From: Crossaster papposus | Taxonomy: Eukaryota > Echinodermata > Asteroidea > Velatida > Solasteridae | Direction: 5' to 3' | Assembly (NCBI GenBank): GCA_037893245.1 | Contig: JBAIAA010000783.1 | Coordinates: 1,240,001 to 1,304,000 of the forward strand | DNA length: 64,000 bases | In this document: in pieces, positions 35,901 to 43,150 of the stretch | How positions within the stretch are numbered: position 1 is the first letter of the stretch | Layout of the letters: each line of letters starts with the position of its first letter | Program-made: the position numbers and the translations under genes | The notes under the pieces: model-generated | What the model saw: the letters and a program-made list of their open reading frames with translations, nothing else | Told to the model about the DNA's origin: nothing | The model's database searches: none

Positions 35901-35929
35901 GTATAGAGCTGCAACCGGTTGTTCATTAG
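10681..35929 (+). CDS. SLCO: SLCO/OATP-family organic anion transporter, eight coding exons
   Basis: Joining 10681-11449, 12729-13043, 13196-13357, 15161-15359, 26175-26328, 33144-33352, 34967-35031 and 35640-35929 gives 2163 nt, that is 720 residues plus stop, a normal length for the family. Every junction is GT-AG and every phase matches. Visible features are a cytosolic N-terminus (about 1-70), membrane segments from about 74, SYIDDN before the first intron, the OATP signature as D295-R-A-W-V-S-A-W-W303, PKYIE, and a Kazal-like extracellular loop with about 11 cysteines (residues about 465-580). Known members move amphipathic organic anions across the plasma membrane. The substrate here is unknown, and I cannot assign the subfamily, so the symbol is family-level only. 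The ATG at 10681 is the first Met after the candidate acceptor. Confidence 0.93.
11450..12211. other. SLCO intron 1, first part
   Basis: AT-rich intron sequence with scattered TACATGTA words. I see nothing further in it. Confidence 0.7.
12212..12449. mobile_element. MITE with TATGTGACC termini, copy 1
   Basis: ATATGTGACCTGCTCCCACA at the left is mirrored by TGTGGGAGTCGGTCACATAT at the right, with CAAAACCAGAC / GTCTGGTTTTG just inside. It is 238 bp and non-coding. A second copy lies at 13853-14429. Confidence 0.85.
12729..13043 (+). CDS. SLCO: SLCO exon 2, OATP signature
   Basis: The acceptor is ATATTGCAG at 12720-12728 and the donor is AAG|GTAATG. The first two bases complete a Gly codon. 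It encodes GIVSSMYGIGVVFGFLASS, then TDRAWVSAWWLLFIF, the family signature D-x-R-W-(I/V)-G-A-W-W with Ser for the usual Gly, then a charged intracellular loop (PKQLPRKW). Confidence 0.93.
13196..13357 (+). CDS. SLCO: SLCO exon 3
   Basis: The acceptor is TTATTTCAG and the donor is GTAG|GTATGT, phase 1 on both sides. It encodes RVLTNGSYLLASFAFVTSG and LLSFFPKYIETQFGL, the membrane segment plus PKYIE motif found in this family. The preceding intron is only 152 bp. Confidence 0.92.
13441..13739. mobile_element. Small TIR element in SLCO intron 3
   Basis: TTTCACACTAG at the left and TAGTGTGAAA at the right bound about 300 bp rich in CAACCC / GGGTTG words (AACCCAGGTTG and similar). This suggests a MITE with degenerate internal repeats. 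The family is not recognised. Confidence 0.55.
13853..14429. mobile_element. TATGTGACC-type MITE, copy 2, split by another MITE
   Basis: The left end carries CTCCCACAAAACCAGACATA and the right end TATGTCTGGTTTTGTGGGAG followed by GTCACATA. The internal sequence (CCCATAGAATCGCGTGTACA, AACAATATCTCACTT) matches copy 1 at 12212-12449. It is interrupted at 13915-14298 by a TTAA-flanked element. Confidence 0.85.
13915..14298. mobile_element. TTAA-flanked MITE, copy 1
   Basis: TTAA at 13915-13918 and TTAA at 14295-14298 bracket AGGTAGGATGCACCATT ... GGTGTATCCTACCT inverted termini. The TTAA duplication is the piggyBac-type target signature; the element has no transposase. It contains the GCGATCG / GGACAGCGATC word and a 15-C run near 14229. 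Three other copies are at 18946-19152, 27659-28015 and 32466-32852. Confidence 0.85.
14430..15160. other. Remainder of SLCO intron 3
   Basis: Intron sequence without ORF or repeat that I can name; it ends in the exon 4 acceptor. Confidence 0.6.
15161..15359 (+). CDS. SLCO: SLCO exon 4
   Basis: The acceptor is TTTCAAACAG and the donor is AACAG|GTAAGG; it leaves two bases (phase 2). It encodes PALGLGSILGGYLCRRW, a membrane segment around VCVCIAAVFQVLLFAF, and GCDNQPIAGI, the usual entry into the large extracellular loop. A 10.8-kb intron follows. Confidence 0.92.
15775..16085. repeat. Minisatellite of AATTCGGATGCTTTT units
   Basis: About 17 imperfect units of 17-20 bp (AATTCGGATGCTTTT, AACTCGGATGCTTTTTGTA and variants) lie in tandem just outside the left arm of the following palindrome. 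The right arm ends in a single complementary fragment (GCAAAAAGCATC) at about 18935. Confidence 0.9.
16440..16555. repeat. Short tandem units AACGTCGTGGTTCAACTTTCAA (left arm)
   Basis: Five to six units of about 22-24 bp alternate GTGGTTCAAC and GTACTTCAAC. The inverted counterpart is at 18315-18490. Confidence 0.9.
17039..17420 (+). repeat. Tandem duplication of a 192-bp unit
   Basis: CCCCTTTTCAATGCAGCATT occurs at about 17039 and again about 192 bp later, and both units continue through GGGCACACTTAATTTTGG and CAGCCGAACGGTAATTAGTG. A diverged partial unit precedes them at 16850-17038. The two full units are nearly identical, which suggests a recent duplication. Confidence 0.9.
18946..19152. 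mobile_element. TTAA-type MITE, truncated copy 2
   Basis: Starts inside the element at the GCGATCGCC word and runs to TACTACCTTTAA, matching the right half of copy 1 and copy 4. The left half is missing; it abuts the palindrome's right arm. Confidence 0.8.
19669..20473. mobile_element. TIR element with CCAGGGGCCAATTTCATAAA-like ends
   Basis: The left end CCAGGGGCCAATTTCATAAAC...GTGAGCACA is mirrored by GTGCTTACAAGTTTTATAAA and ATTGACCCCAGG at the right. Inside, 19765-20110 has imperfect repeats of CCTGAATCCATCACACTCC. It shares the 'aattTCATAa' end type with 58291-58566. Confidence 0.65.
20850..21254 (-). pseudogene. LINE C-terminal region
   Basis: KAQVRWAGHIIRMPNKRILK, then QLLYGELCQGKRSAGEQRKR and LKDFKINTESWDASAANRPA match the familiar end of LINE ORF2 proteins (R-W-x-GH-x-x-RM-P). 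Open for 134 codons. Confidence 0.8.
21263..21990 (-). pseudogene. LINE reverse transcriptase, catalytic box mutated
   Basis: The first piece (21959-21669) has STGKAPGTDAIPAEVL, NNHRGISLLSIADKNLA and LLPECQCGFRAGRATV, the RT motifs leading to the palm. The second (21691-21263) has LLFANNCAL where active elements have a Y/FADD box, so both catalytic Asp appear changed to Asn. NFGLTISTITTEVMFQPAPG follows as expected. A frame change separates the pieces. Confidence 0.8.
22098..22646 (-). pseudogene. LINE linker between endonuclease and RT
   Basis: A 182-codon open stretch with RLNMTKLKSVETAQVLRSTL, NDWESLRNTVYSTALEVPSL and DWFVENNVKIQKFLEEKHHL. This is the usual inter-domain region of such LINE ORF2 proteins. 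It stays open far longer than its neighbours. Confidence 0.7.
22630..23290 (-). pseudogene. LINE endonuclease (APE-like) fragments
   Basis: At 23286-23086: LLDNIKAERPERRTALVARK, then KVDITALIKSEIGDGYAFFW, typical of the N-terminal half of LINE exonuclease-endonuclease-phosphatase domains. At 22812-22630: NSNELLLRTCSSHNLSITNT, then TSWMHPRSRYW and DRRDVRLTKAMCGADA, the C-terminal half. The region between them is frameshifted. Confidence 0.8.
23872..23902. repeat. G homopolymer
   Basis: About 32 consecutive G inside SLCO intron 4; the Gly/Pro-rich frames around it are artefacts. Confidence 0.95.
24916..25320. other. Intron 4 sequence with a G-rich tract
   Basis: Contains a G run at about 25076-25101 and nothing I can identify as a gene. 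Confidence 0.7.
25321..25964. mobile_element. 644-bp MITE with 35-bp terminal inverted repeats
   Basis: TATGTGACCTGTCACCACAA at 25321 is mirrored by TTGTGGTGACAGGTCACATA ending at 25964. The match extends to about 35 bp with one mismatch. The terminus TATGTGACC is shared with the 12212 and 13853 elements, so they may form a superfamily with different interiors. No ORF. Confidence 0.85.
26175..26328 (+). CDS. SLCO: SLCO exon 5, Kazal-like loop part 1
   Basis: The acceptor is TGTATTTCAG and the donor is CCCATG|GTTTGT, giving phase 0. It encodes a C-x3-C-x-C-(x8)-C run followed by YMSPCFAGC, the Kazal-like cysteine pattern of OATP extracellular loop 5. Confidence 0.93.
26329..27300. other. Start of SLCO intron 5
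   Basis: AT-rich intron sequence; short frames here show no recognisable protein. I see nothing else. Confidence 0.6.
27659..28015. mobile_element. TTAA-type MITE, copy 3, inserted in the palindrome's left arm
   Basis: Starts TTAAAGGTAGTATACACCATT and ends AATGGTGTATCCTAC, in inverted orientation to copies 1 and 4. The right TTAA is lost. The corresponding site in the right arm (near 30085) lacks the element. Confidence 0.85.
28444..28575. repeat. ACTCGAGTCGAGTCATT minisatellite
   Basis: Five to six imperfect copies of ACTCGAGTCGAGTCAT, itself partly palindromic (ACTCGAGT). Confidence 0.85.
29136..29205 (-). repeat. tRNA-like sequence, probably a tRNA-derived repeat
   Basis: The minus strand has an A-box TAGCTCAGTTGGTAGAGC and a B-box GGTTCGAATCC at tRNA spacing, starting from GGACAAG. 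The expected 3' acceptor half CTTGTCC is absent (CGCCTATAGGGGG instead) and the anticodon arm is poor. I therefore read it as a tRNA relic or SINE head, not a working tRNA gene. It lies in the spacer of the 27.3-31.6 kb palindrome. Confidence 0.6.
30659..31025 (-). mobile_element. SINE with (AAT)n end and tRNA-like head
   Basis: Bounded at the left by TAATAATAATAATAATAAT and at the right by a B-box-like GGTTCGAG context (as the complement of CGGACTCGAACCCCC). The body has TATATAGCGCTTTA, AAGCGCTTTACATT, CCATTTACTCCTGGGTGGAG and CCTTGCCCAAGGGCACA, wording of a SINE type common in marine invertebrate genomes. Confidence 0.75.
31600..32465. other. Intron 5 sequence with a dispersed repeat
   Basis: No gene seen. 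ATGTCAGGATCCTCGTCAAT at about 31980 resembles ATGTCAGGGTCCTCTTCAAT at about 40139, which suggests a dispersed repeat of unknown type. Confidence 0.5.
32466..32852. mobile_element. TTAA-type MITE, copy 4, full length
   Basis: TTAA + AGGTAGGATACACCATT at the left and AATGGTGTATCCTACCT + TTAA at the right, 387 bp. The best-preserved copy; it contains the GCCGGACGGCGAT central hairpin and no ORF. Confidence 0.9.
33144..33352 (+). CDS. SLCO: SLCO exon 6, Kazal-like loop part 2 and membrane segment
   Basis: The acceptor is TTATTTTCAG and the donor is GTAAG|GTAAGA. It begins QFVNCSCLHDDD, continues to GACAYQC (the last loop cysteines), then a hydrophobic segment LIPFFICVIIFVLVF. It ends in phase 2. 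Confidence 0.92.
33575..34190. repeat. Weak inverted repeat in SLCO intron 6
   Basis: CGCCATTTTGTAAGTGG near 33572 is mirrored by CCACTTACAAAATGGCG near 34172. Between them is a short GGCATCTC / GAGATGCC hairpin. The boundaries are uncertain and no function is claimed. Confidence 0.4.
34191..34966. other. Remainder of SLCO intron 6
   Basis: No gene or clear repeat seen; the 3' end is the T-rich tract before exon 7. Confidence 0.6.
34967..35031 (+). CDS. SLCO: SLCO exon 7, 65 bp
   Basis: The acceptor lies after a T-rich tract (TTTTTTTTTAG) and the donor is ATTG|GTAAGT. It encodes SVDTRDKTFAYGITKCLQYV, matching the family's R..R..KSFALG region before the penultimate membrane segment. Phase 2 in, phase 1 out. 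Confidence 0.9.
35640..35929 (+). CDS. SLCO: SLCO exon 8, C-terminus and stop
   Basis: The acceptor is TTACTAAG before GTGTGATC; GG|T completes Gly. It encodes PTPVITGSLIDTTCKLWQ, then CWIYD, the last membrane segment (SGLLALVLQAGLLSMCWYFL) and a short cytosolic tail ending ELQPVVH. The stop is TAG at 35927-35929. Confidence 0.93.
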
Positions 35930-36709
35930 AGGCTAGCCAGAATGGCCAGTACACTTGGATCAATATTGTGTAAAATGTTAAGCCTCGTGTGTGGAGGGCT
36001 TTTGTAAAGAATCTAATAGGACTCTGTTCACAAAGAGAGGGTGTTTACATGGTGGGGAGGGCGGACCGCTATGGTACCTCCTCCAATATGGTTGTCATTG
36101 GTCACTGCTATTTACATACACCAGTAATTTACAGTACCCAGAGTAGCCAAAATGTTCTTACTGATGTTTGTTTTGGCTCCTCTATATAGTTGTAGAAAGT
36201 TCAGAGCATTGGGGTGCATGATATCAAGTAATTTTAGAGAAAAGTGGCCAGGAATCACTTCGGATTACACCACAGAGCATCTATAATCCACCGGATCCCA
36301 CGCTGTAATTGGCTTTGCGCTACATGCTCCGCGCTCGCTGGAGTCACATTTGGTAGGTGAACAGTAACACCCCCCCCCCCCCCCCCACTGAAAAGCTAGA
36401 CCCGCCCCTGAAAGTAACATTGGACACCACAACATTTCTACCATAACATTGAACAGTTTCAACAAATCAATTATATTGACCTGATATTTTAGCATAAGCA
36501 AGGCCTTTTACAGAGGCAAATGACAGATAAAATGGTGTAAGTTTAAAGCACATGAATAGCTGCGATGTTTATACCGACTTGTATTTTATATATTTTAATT
36601 ATTACCGCTATTCCAGAAATTGAGGCTAAATTTCTTAGCTAAAAATTATAAAAATTGCAGATTTCATTGAACAGCTCTAAGATTTCATTTTTGTACATAT
36701 ACATAAGGC
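35930..36709. other. Probable SLCO 3' UTR and flank
   Basis: Follows the SLCO stop. I see no AATAAA close to the stop, so the cleavage site is not placed. At 36243-36400 a dispersed repeat (CACCACAGAGCATCTA ... GGATCCCACGC ... C-run of about 20 ... GCCCCTGAAA) recurs at 43728-43890. Confidence 0.5.
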
Positions 36710-37263
36710 CAAATAGAAAACAAAACATGTTTAGCGTCACCGCCCGCTTCCTTTTTGGGGGCCGCCTCCTTTTTTTCTATTTTTTCTTCTTTTTGAAAAA
36801 ACTGATAAATTTGACCATTTTGGTAAAAAAATAAAAATAATAATAATATATATTTTTTTAATTATTAAAGATAATAAAATTTTAAGATCGTATTTTAGAC
36901 TTTAGCATCACTGTGTACGTACATGCTCTGGAAATGTTATTTTTTTCTAATAGGAAGGCTAGGGTGTGACGTGTAGTTGTGTACGGTGCATACATGATCG
37001 GCCCACATGAATTTTTATTTTTAATCGTGGGTGAACCATGTTTTAATTTTAAATTGGAAGAAAGGGTGTGACATGTTCACTACATGACTCGAATTAACAT
37101 GTGCCGGGCGGCGATTTTTTTTTCCCAAACAGGTTTGCACAATTTCATGAATTATTCAGTAGTTGCGTTGATCGCTGTACAACACTTAGGTTCTAGGTCT
37201 CCTTTTCCCCTTAAATTAAAAATACTCTAAAGATATCAATTTGACTAGGAAAAACGAGGTGAC

Positions 37264-37335
37264 CTACTACAGCAGGATTCGAACCCGGGATCTTTGATCC
37301 ATAGCCAATCCCACTATTCACTACACTACGTATAG
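37264..37335 (-). repeat. tRNA-like sequence in the palindrome spacer
   Basis: The minus strand carries GGGTTCGAATCC (B-box) preceded by GTAGTGTAGTGAATAGTGGG (A-box-like) at tRNA spacing. A closed acceptor stem is not evident, so it is probably a tRNA-derived repeat. Confidence 0.5.
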
Positions 37336-37517
37336 CAGCTCGACAACAGCTGTTCTTTAAAGTGATTTATTGTAACTAGTTAACTAATAACAACAATGCT
37401 GTGACGTCATGTTTTATTCCGATGAATAAACATAACTTCTCATCCAAACTACTGAATAATTCATGAAATTTTGCAAACCTGTTTGGGAAAAAAAAATTCG
37501 CTGCCGGGCGGCCAATT

Positions 37518-37568
37518 TAAAAAAAAAAAAAAAAAAAAAAAGGGCCTCCTCGTTTCTTAAAAAAAAAA
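37518..37568. repeat. A homopolymer tracts
   Basis: Runs of about 23 and 10 A in the right arm of the palindrome. Confidence 0.9.
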
Positions 37569-37978
37569 GGCATGACGCTAAACATGTTTTGTGTTTTTTT
37601 GGCCTAAGGTGTTTCATTCGTAAAGTGGAGGGTTGTTTACCATGACAGTTTTCAATTGCGAATATTTGAGTATCATGCATATAACTGCTATGCACTATTT
37701 GCTCGTCGTTTGACTTTATCAAAATAATAGGCTTATTATTTGTTCCTATTTTCTTGCCATGTTAAAATATTGTTATATTCTAGTCTATACCCCCCTTTTT
37801 ATTTTATTATTATTTTTTTTTTATTTTTCTTAAATTTTTTTTGGGGGGTGGGGGGGGGGGAGAATCGCCTCGCTGCTACCCTGCCTATCGTATACCGACT
37901 GTGCGCATTGCAACAAGTGTCCGTCTTTACATGGTTTTTCATTCTGAATTAGGGTAAAAAAAACTACATTTTTCGGTC

Positions 37979-38205
37979 ATGCCGACTATGTGTGTAGCTG
38001 CTAGGTGTAGCAAAACTACTAAGGATGAAGGCTTCATTTGTTTCCGGCTGATCCTGAATATCGGAGGATTTGGACAGCCAAAGTAAGGCTTACCACTACC
38101 AGAGCCACTTTTCGGCCCTCTGCAGCGAACATTTTGAGCGGTCGTGCTTCGACCTAGAGCGCCCAGGGCCAGAGGGACCCCATCTTTATCCTCGCTCGAG
38201 TCTGT
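37979..38205 (+). pseudogene. THAP zinc-finger domain, two frameshifts
   Basis: From the ATG at 37979 the frame reads MPTMCVAARCSKTTKDEGF, the start of a THAP (C2CH) domain with its first Cys pair. Near 38041 the next frame gives FPADPEYRRIWTAKVRL, holding the conserved P and W. Near 38110 the third frame gives LCSEHFERSCFDLE, with the C-x2-H pair. Each switch is one base off, so the coding potential is broken as assembled. THAP domains bind DNA and occur in host regulators and in P-element-like transposases; nothing here decides which. Downstream frames to 38525 are not recognised. Confidence 0.8.
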
Positions 38206-38568
38206 GTCTGAATAAGAAATACTGTGATTCGAATCGGACGAATCAGTACTGTTTACCAAAAACCGAGAAAGAACTTCACGATCGTCCATGTGAAATTCGA
38301 TTACCGTGCACAAAGCGTACAGTGGGTGCATCAACAAACAACAATATGTGCGTACGTGGCCACGCAAACCCGTCTCGTACCTTGACGTCGCGTACCGACT
38401 ATCGAGAATTTGTCCGGGTCCTTATACCCAGCACGAAATGTGGCAGAGGGGTGCCCCCCTATTATCCATACCTTATACACACTCAACACTATTGTAACCT
38501 AACCCATCCCCCCCTTGAAACCTAAAAGGAATTCCTGAGATTCCGTGAACACATGGTCAACACAAAAG

Positions 38569-38690
38569 AGGGGGGGGGGGGGGGGGGGGGGGGTTTCTCT
38601 GCCACATATCGTGCTTCATGTGTGGGTCCTGCCTCGGTTTACGTCACTCACTTTTAGTAGCCGCGAAATTTAAAAAGGGGGGGGGGGGTC
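38569..38690. repeat. Two G homopolymers
   Basis: G runs of about 25 (38569-38593) and about 14 (38677-38688). Confidence 0.9.
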
Positions 38691-41217
38691 AATTTTTGGA
38701 GGGCAAATTACCACACTAATATATAAACGTACACTAGAACTAGTTTTATCCACATTTAATACACATAAATCTATTAAATTATAACACAAATTGCGTTATG
38801 AAAATGTTATAGACTGCACGTTTCCTTTAAGCTCTTAAAGCCGCCGTTTTCTGCACGGGAATGAGTTGAAACAATGCTTAGCCAATAAATAATCATCATA
38901 TCAAGTTAGTCAGATTCCAATGGGCAATAGAGCGTAACGCTGCTTGAGTGTTGCAATGCACATTCAAGCCTCATTGAAAAAGAAACTGTAAAAACAACAA
39001 AGTTGCCAGCCAACATCACGAGGCCCAATAATTAAATAATTGTTTAAGAAACCCCAGCTACGGTTTCTCAAACAAATATTAAATTATTGTCTGATCCTTC
39101 ATCTTTCCATTAAAAAAAATATATTGGATGGGGTAGCCAGTTACATTTTTAAATGTGCACACCAAAACATAATCGCCTCCCGAAAAGTGCTTGTTGCAAC
39201 CTGTGTAGCATACGGGGTCCAAAGTGGGACATTGTTAGGTCTGGATGCAGAATACATGTATTTACTTTAACATTTGCAGTTTAAATTTGTAGGACTAGTT
39301 GATCTTATTAGTCCTTCAAACATGATTCGCTATGTATTAACATGTATTAACAGGGACACTATGTATTAACAGGGACACCGGTTTATTCTATATTTCTGTT
39401 GGTTTTCATTGAAAATGTATACAATTTATATATTATGTAGTAGTATTTTGAATTTTAGGTGACAGGCTTATTAAATATAGGGCAAATAAGTTACTAGATT
39501 CACACAGGGACACCATGGTGTCCCCTAAATGTATGTTAGTGTGAAGAAAAATATACTTTTGTCTGCCATGTCTGTTTGCTTTCATTGAAAACGTCTTAAT
39601 TATACATTTATTAAGCTAATACGTGACACTTATAATTCCATAAAATTCAGAAATGTTCAGATGGATATATTGCACACAAAAGTTGTTGTCCCCCGTTACA
39701 CGTGAACAATTATGTAAAATTAATGTTATGCATGTGAAGACGCATTGGCACTCTTATTTATGGAAATGCCACATGCACATAAATAATATAATTGTATTTT
39801 ACTGGACCACAGACTGAGTTATTGCCACATTTTAACCAAATTTGGTTAATTACCGGTTCGATATTATTTATCAGCCAGATAAAATAGGTTTTGAGGGCAG
39901 AAGCCGTTTGGTATTTTAATGATGACCGCAGTGATTTTGGCATTGACAATGACGACAACGACTTTGTTTTTGTTTGTCCATTATTTTGTGGGCATCATTT
40001 TCATTACGTTTGCACCTTTGCAATTTTAGATTGATCTAAGGTGAAACAAGGGTTAGGACACAGTTTATCGCCGGAATACGTGCCTTTTTTTATAAAGCTA
40101 GGGTTCACAATGCCACTAGAGTGAACCTGTTAAGAAAAATGTCAGGGTCCTCTTCAATTCTTACTAAACTGTAATCGAAATACATACACTCGTTACTGTC
40201 GTCAACTATGCACCGGCGACACCCGCAGTCAAAATGACCCCATGTGACGTGTCGACGAAAACAGCCACGTATTGAAGTCGCATGTTGACCCCAATCGTGG
40301 TCAAATTACAACCCCTTCCCGTTGTCATTTTAAAATAGCCCCATTGACGTGCGTTATGTTTAATTGTTAGATCTATCGCATTGCCTTACCCTGATTATTT
40401 TTTCTATATTCAGAAATGTTCTAATTATTACACTAATCAGTAAACAAGGCACTTCCCCCCCCCCCCCCCCAAGTATTGATGAAATAAAAAAATGATGGCA
40501 TAATTCTCAGCGAAGTAATGTTCCATGAAAACATGCGTCATTGAGGGCAGCAAACAGAAATAGCCTGTTTGGTGATCGTCTCTTTCGCTGCTCCGAGCGA
40601 GCTACCCCCCCCCCCCCCCCCCAGCGACACTTAAGGAGACAATTCCCTAGGGACGTACACGAACTTAAATATCACAATGTTAATATTGTTCATATGATTT
40701 TCCATAAGGTTTTAATATGATAACTGTGCCATTAAGCAACTTGGTGAATTTGAAGCTCACCAATACTGACTACTTGATGATATCTGGAGACAGTGTAATG
40801 TGCGCACATTTGTGGTTCACGGAGTTGTCGTTTTGGATAATTACTATGTTCACATAATTATTCAGTCACTTATATGCTTTAGAAAATGTTATTGAAGTAA
40901 GGATATGTAAGTAGAATCACCAAAATAAACTTTTCAAAAAAAATAAATAATAATAATTACTATACCTAGATATAGGAATAAATATATTACGCGGCAGGGA
41001 TTAACGATTTATGCAAATTATTCATATTTCCACCACTTGGATTTTTTGAGATTTTTAGTATGTCATTCTAGGGACCTCATAGAAGTGCAATGTGGTGAAA
41101 AATATTCTATTGCAATTTGTGTGGGGTCAAAACTTATTTTCCCTGGACTAACATGGAGATGTAGTGATGACAAATAGCAATACGGGACTCTTTTGAGTCA
41201 ATAATTGAAAATAATAA
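38691..41217. other. Gene-free AT-rich stretch
   Basis: No supported gene. It has short duplications (TGTATTAACAGGGACAC at about 39345-39376), a GGACACCATGGTGTCC palindrome at 39508, C runs at 40456-40471 and 40604-40622, and a dispersed repeat match at about 40130. Confidence 0.6.
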
Positions 41218-42885
41218 TAATTGAAATGAGTACACTTTAAATCCGTTAACCAGGAGCTATTGGAGGGCAACTTAAGTCTGCTGTCAGCAGCTGCGGTAAA
41301 TCCAGCTCTAATAGCGTATTCAAACTGCTGCAATTGCGGTCCGCCGCAAGGCGAGCCACTGCCTGACTGGCTTTCCTCTCAGTTTCCGCCCAGTTCTCTT
41401 GATACCCCCGTCACACCGGACTGGCGTCCTTACTGCGTCCTAAAATGGAGGACGCCGATGGTCGCCGTGAGAACCCCAATCCTTTTTCTTTAAAATATCA
41501 AGATTTCGGTCACCCGTCACACCGGGGTCCTGTGCTCCGCGATCTGTACGTCTACTCGGCGTCCCCACGGCGTTCTCACCACGACCTTACCGCGTCCTTG
41601 GCGTTTCTATTGAGTTTGCACGGCGTCCCCACGGCGATCATCGGCGACCTCACGGCGTTTTTGGCGTTTCTACCACGACCTTACCGCGTCCATAGACGTG
41701 GTGGGGTCGTGGTAAGAACCCCATAGACGTGGTAAGGACGCAGTAAGGTCGCCGCGGGGTCCACGATCCATTTATTCGCGTCTCCACGGCGACCCTACCA
41801 CGTCCATACTGCGTCCCTAGGGCGTCCTTCGAGTTCCTACTGCGTTGCTACGGCGACCATGGCGACCCCAGGGCGATCCCACCGCGTCCTGAGCCAGGAC
41901 GCCAAACCTCGGCGTTTACTTTGAACATGTCCGAAGTAAACGCCGTCGCTCTGCGACCTTCGGCGTCCTTGGGGTCCCCACGGCGTCCTTCTGCGTTCTC
42001 ACCACGACCCCGCGGCGTCCATGGCGTCCCTACCGCGTCCTGGGTCGCCGTAGGAACGCAGTTAAGGACGCCAGTCCGGTGTGACGGGGGTATGACTGAA
42101 TGCCGAGCGCGCGGCCGAAACGTTTACTTTGTAAAAATGGAGTATTCAAAGCAGGCTGGCTGCCTTGACAGCAGTACATGAAACAATTTAAAAGGGCCTC
42201 GGTTCTATTGCGTCGGTAATGATTAAGAGGGACTTCATGATGGTGGCAATCGTACTGCGGTGTGAGAGGTGACATTTTTGGGTCGTCGCAAGACGACCAA
42301 CTGCAAAAGCATTCGCCAATAATATTTTCATTAATCAAGAAGGAAAGTTAGAGGTTCGAAGGCGATCAGATACCGCCCAAGTTCTAACTATAAATGATGC
42401 CGACTGGCGATCCGCCGGCGTTATTCCAATGACACACGGGCAGTCTGCGAGAAAATAAAGTCTTTAGGTTCCGGGGAAATATGGTTGCAAAGCTGAAACT
42501 TAAAGAAATTGACGGCTTAATTTGACTCAACACAGGGAAATTCATCCGGCCCCAAAACAGTGGGGATTGAAATATGGAGAATATTTTTTTTGATTCTGTG
42601 GCTACTGTGGGTGCATGGCCGTTCTTAGTTGGTGGAGCGATTTGTCTGGTTAATTCCGGTAACGAACAGGACTCTTTATATTGAGAAATAACAGGTCTAT
42701 GATGCCCTTAATAGATGTCCGGGGCGTTCTACACTGCGTACTACACTGAGGGGGGTCAGTGGGTCCCCTCCATTGACTGGTGCCCTGCTCGTGCGCTCGT
42801 AAGTCGATCGAGCTTGATCATTTAGAGGAAGTAAAAGTCGCAACAAGGTTTCCGGAAGTGAACCTTCAGAATGATCATTGCCGAG
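41218..42885 (+). pseudogene. Degenerate 18S rRNA gene copy, partial and interrupted
   Basis: Recognisable 18S segments run in order: TTGAAATGAGTACACTTTAA (41221), GGTCCGCCGCAAGGCGAGCC (41338), GCGGCCGAAACGTTTACTTT (near 42110), GGTAATGATTAAGAGGGACT (42215), GTTAGAGGTTCGAAGGCGAT (42347), GATCCGCCGGCGTTATTCCA, GCTGAAACTTAAAGAAATTG, GGTGCATGGCCGTTCTTAGT, and the 3' end TTTAGAGGAAGTAAAAGTCG. The final universal helix is mutated (TTTCCGGAAGTGAACCTTCA). The 5' third is missing, several helices are deleted and a transposon splits it, so this is a relic. Confidence 0.92.
41405..42090. mobile_element. 686-bp TIR transposon inserted in the 18S relic
   Basis: CCCCCGTCACACCGGACTGG at the left (41405) is mirrored by CCAGTCCGGTGTGACGGGGG ending at 42090. 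The match continues inward (CGTCCTTACTGCGTCCT / AGGAACGCAGTTAAGGACG). TA flanks both ends (41403-41404, 42091-42092). The interior is built from GGCGTCC, CACGACC and GGCGACC words. No transposase. Confidence 0.9.
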
Positions 42886-42894
42886 CCAGACTTG

Positions 42895-42896
<2 letters not shown>

Positions 42897-42956
<60 letters not shown>
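42897..42956. repeat. G homopolymer of nearly 60 bases after the 18S end
   Basis: A run of G directly follows the 18S 3' end and GCCGAGCCAGACTTGCC. All glycine/proline frames through it are artefacts. Confidence 0.95.
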
Positions 42957-43119
42957 CGGTTCAGATGTTCCTGGCCGGCCCGGCTCGGTTATAGCCTTGG
43001 TCAAGGCGTTCATCGTTACCCGTCCGTCAGGTGAAAAACGACACCTCTCTGGGCAGATCGAGGCGGCACAGTCCCGCTCCCCGCCCCCCCCCCGGCCCCA
43101 GGGGCGTAGCGCCCGGGGT

Positions 43120-43150
<31 letters not shown>

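Larger units (their letters stand above)
36710..37605. repeat. 900-bp palindrome with tRNA-like centre
   Basis: GGCCAAATAGAAAACAAAAC and TGTTTAGCGTCA near 36710-36739 are mirrored by TGACGCTAAACATGTTTTG near 37573. TTTCATGAATTATTCAGTAG near 37142 is mirrored by CTACTGAATAATTCATGAAA near 37449, with CCGGGCGGC at both inner arms. The spacer (about 37170-37445) holds the tRNA-like sequence. Confidence 0.8.

Noticed and set aside
37939-38367. Ser/Asp-rich minus-strand protein of 142 residues
   Set aside because: Antisense shadow of the THAP region.
41260-42338. ORFs over the 18S region
   Set aside because: The sequence is rRNA plus a non-coding TIR element.
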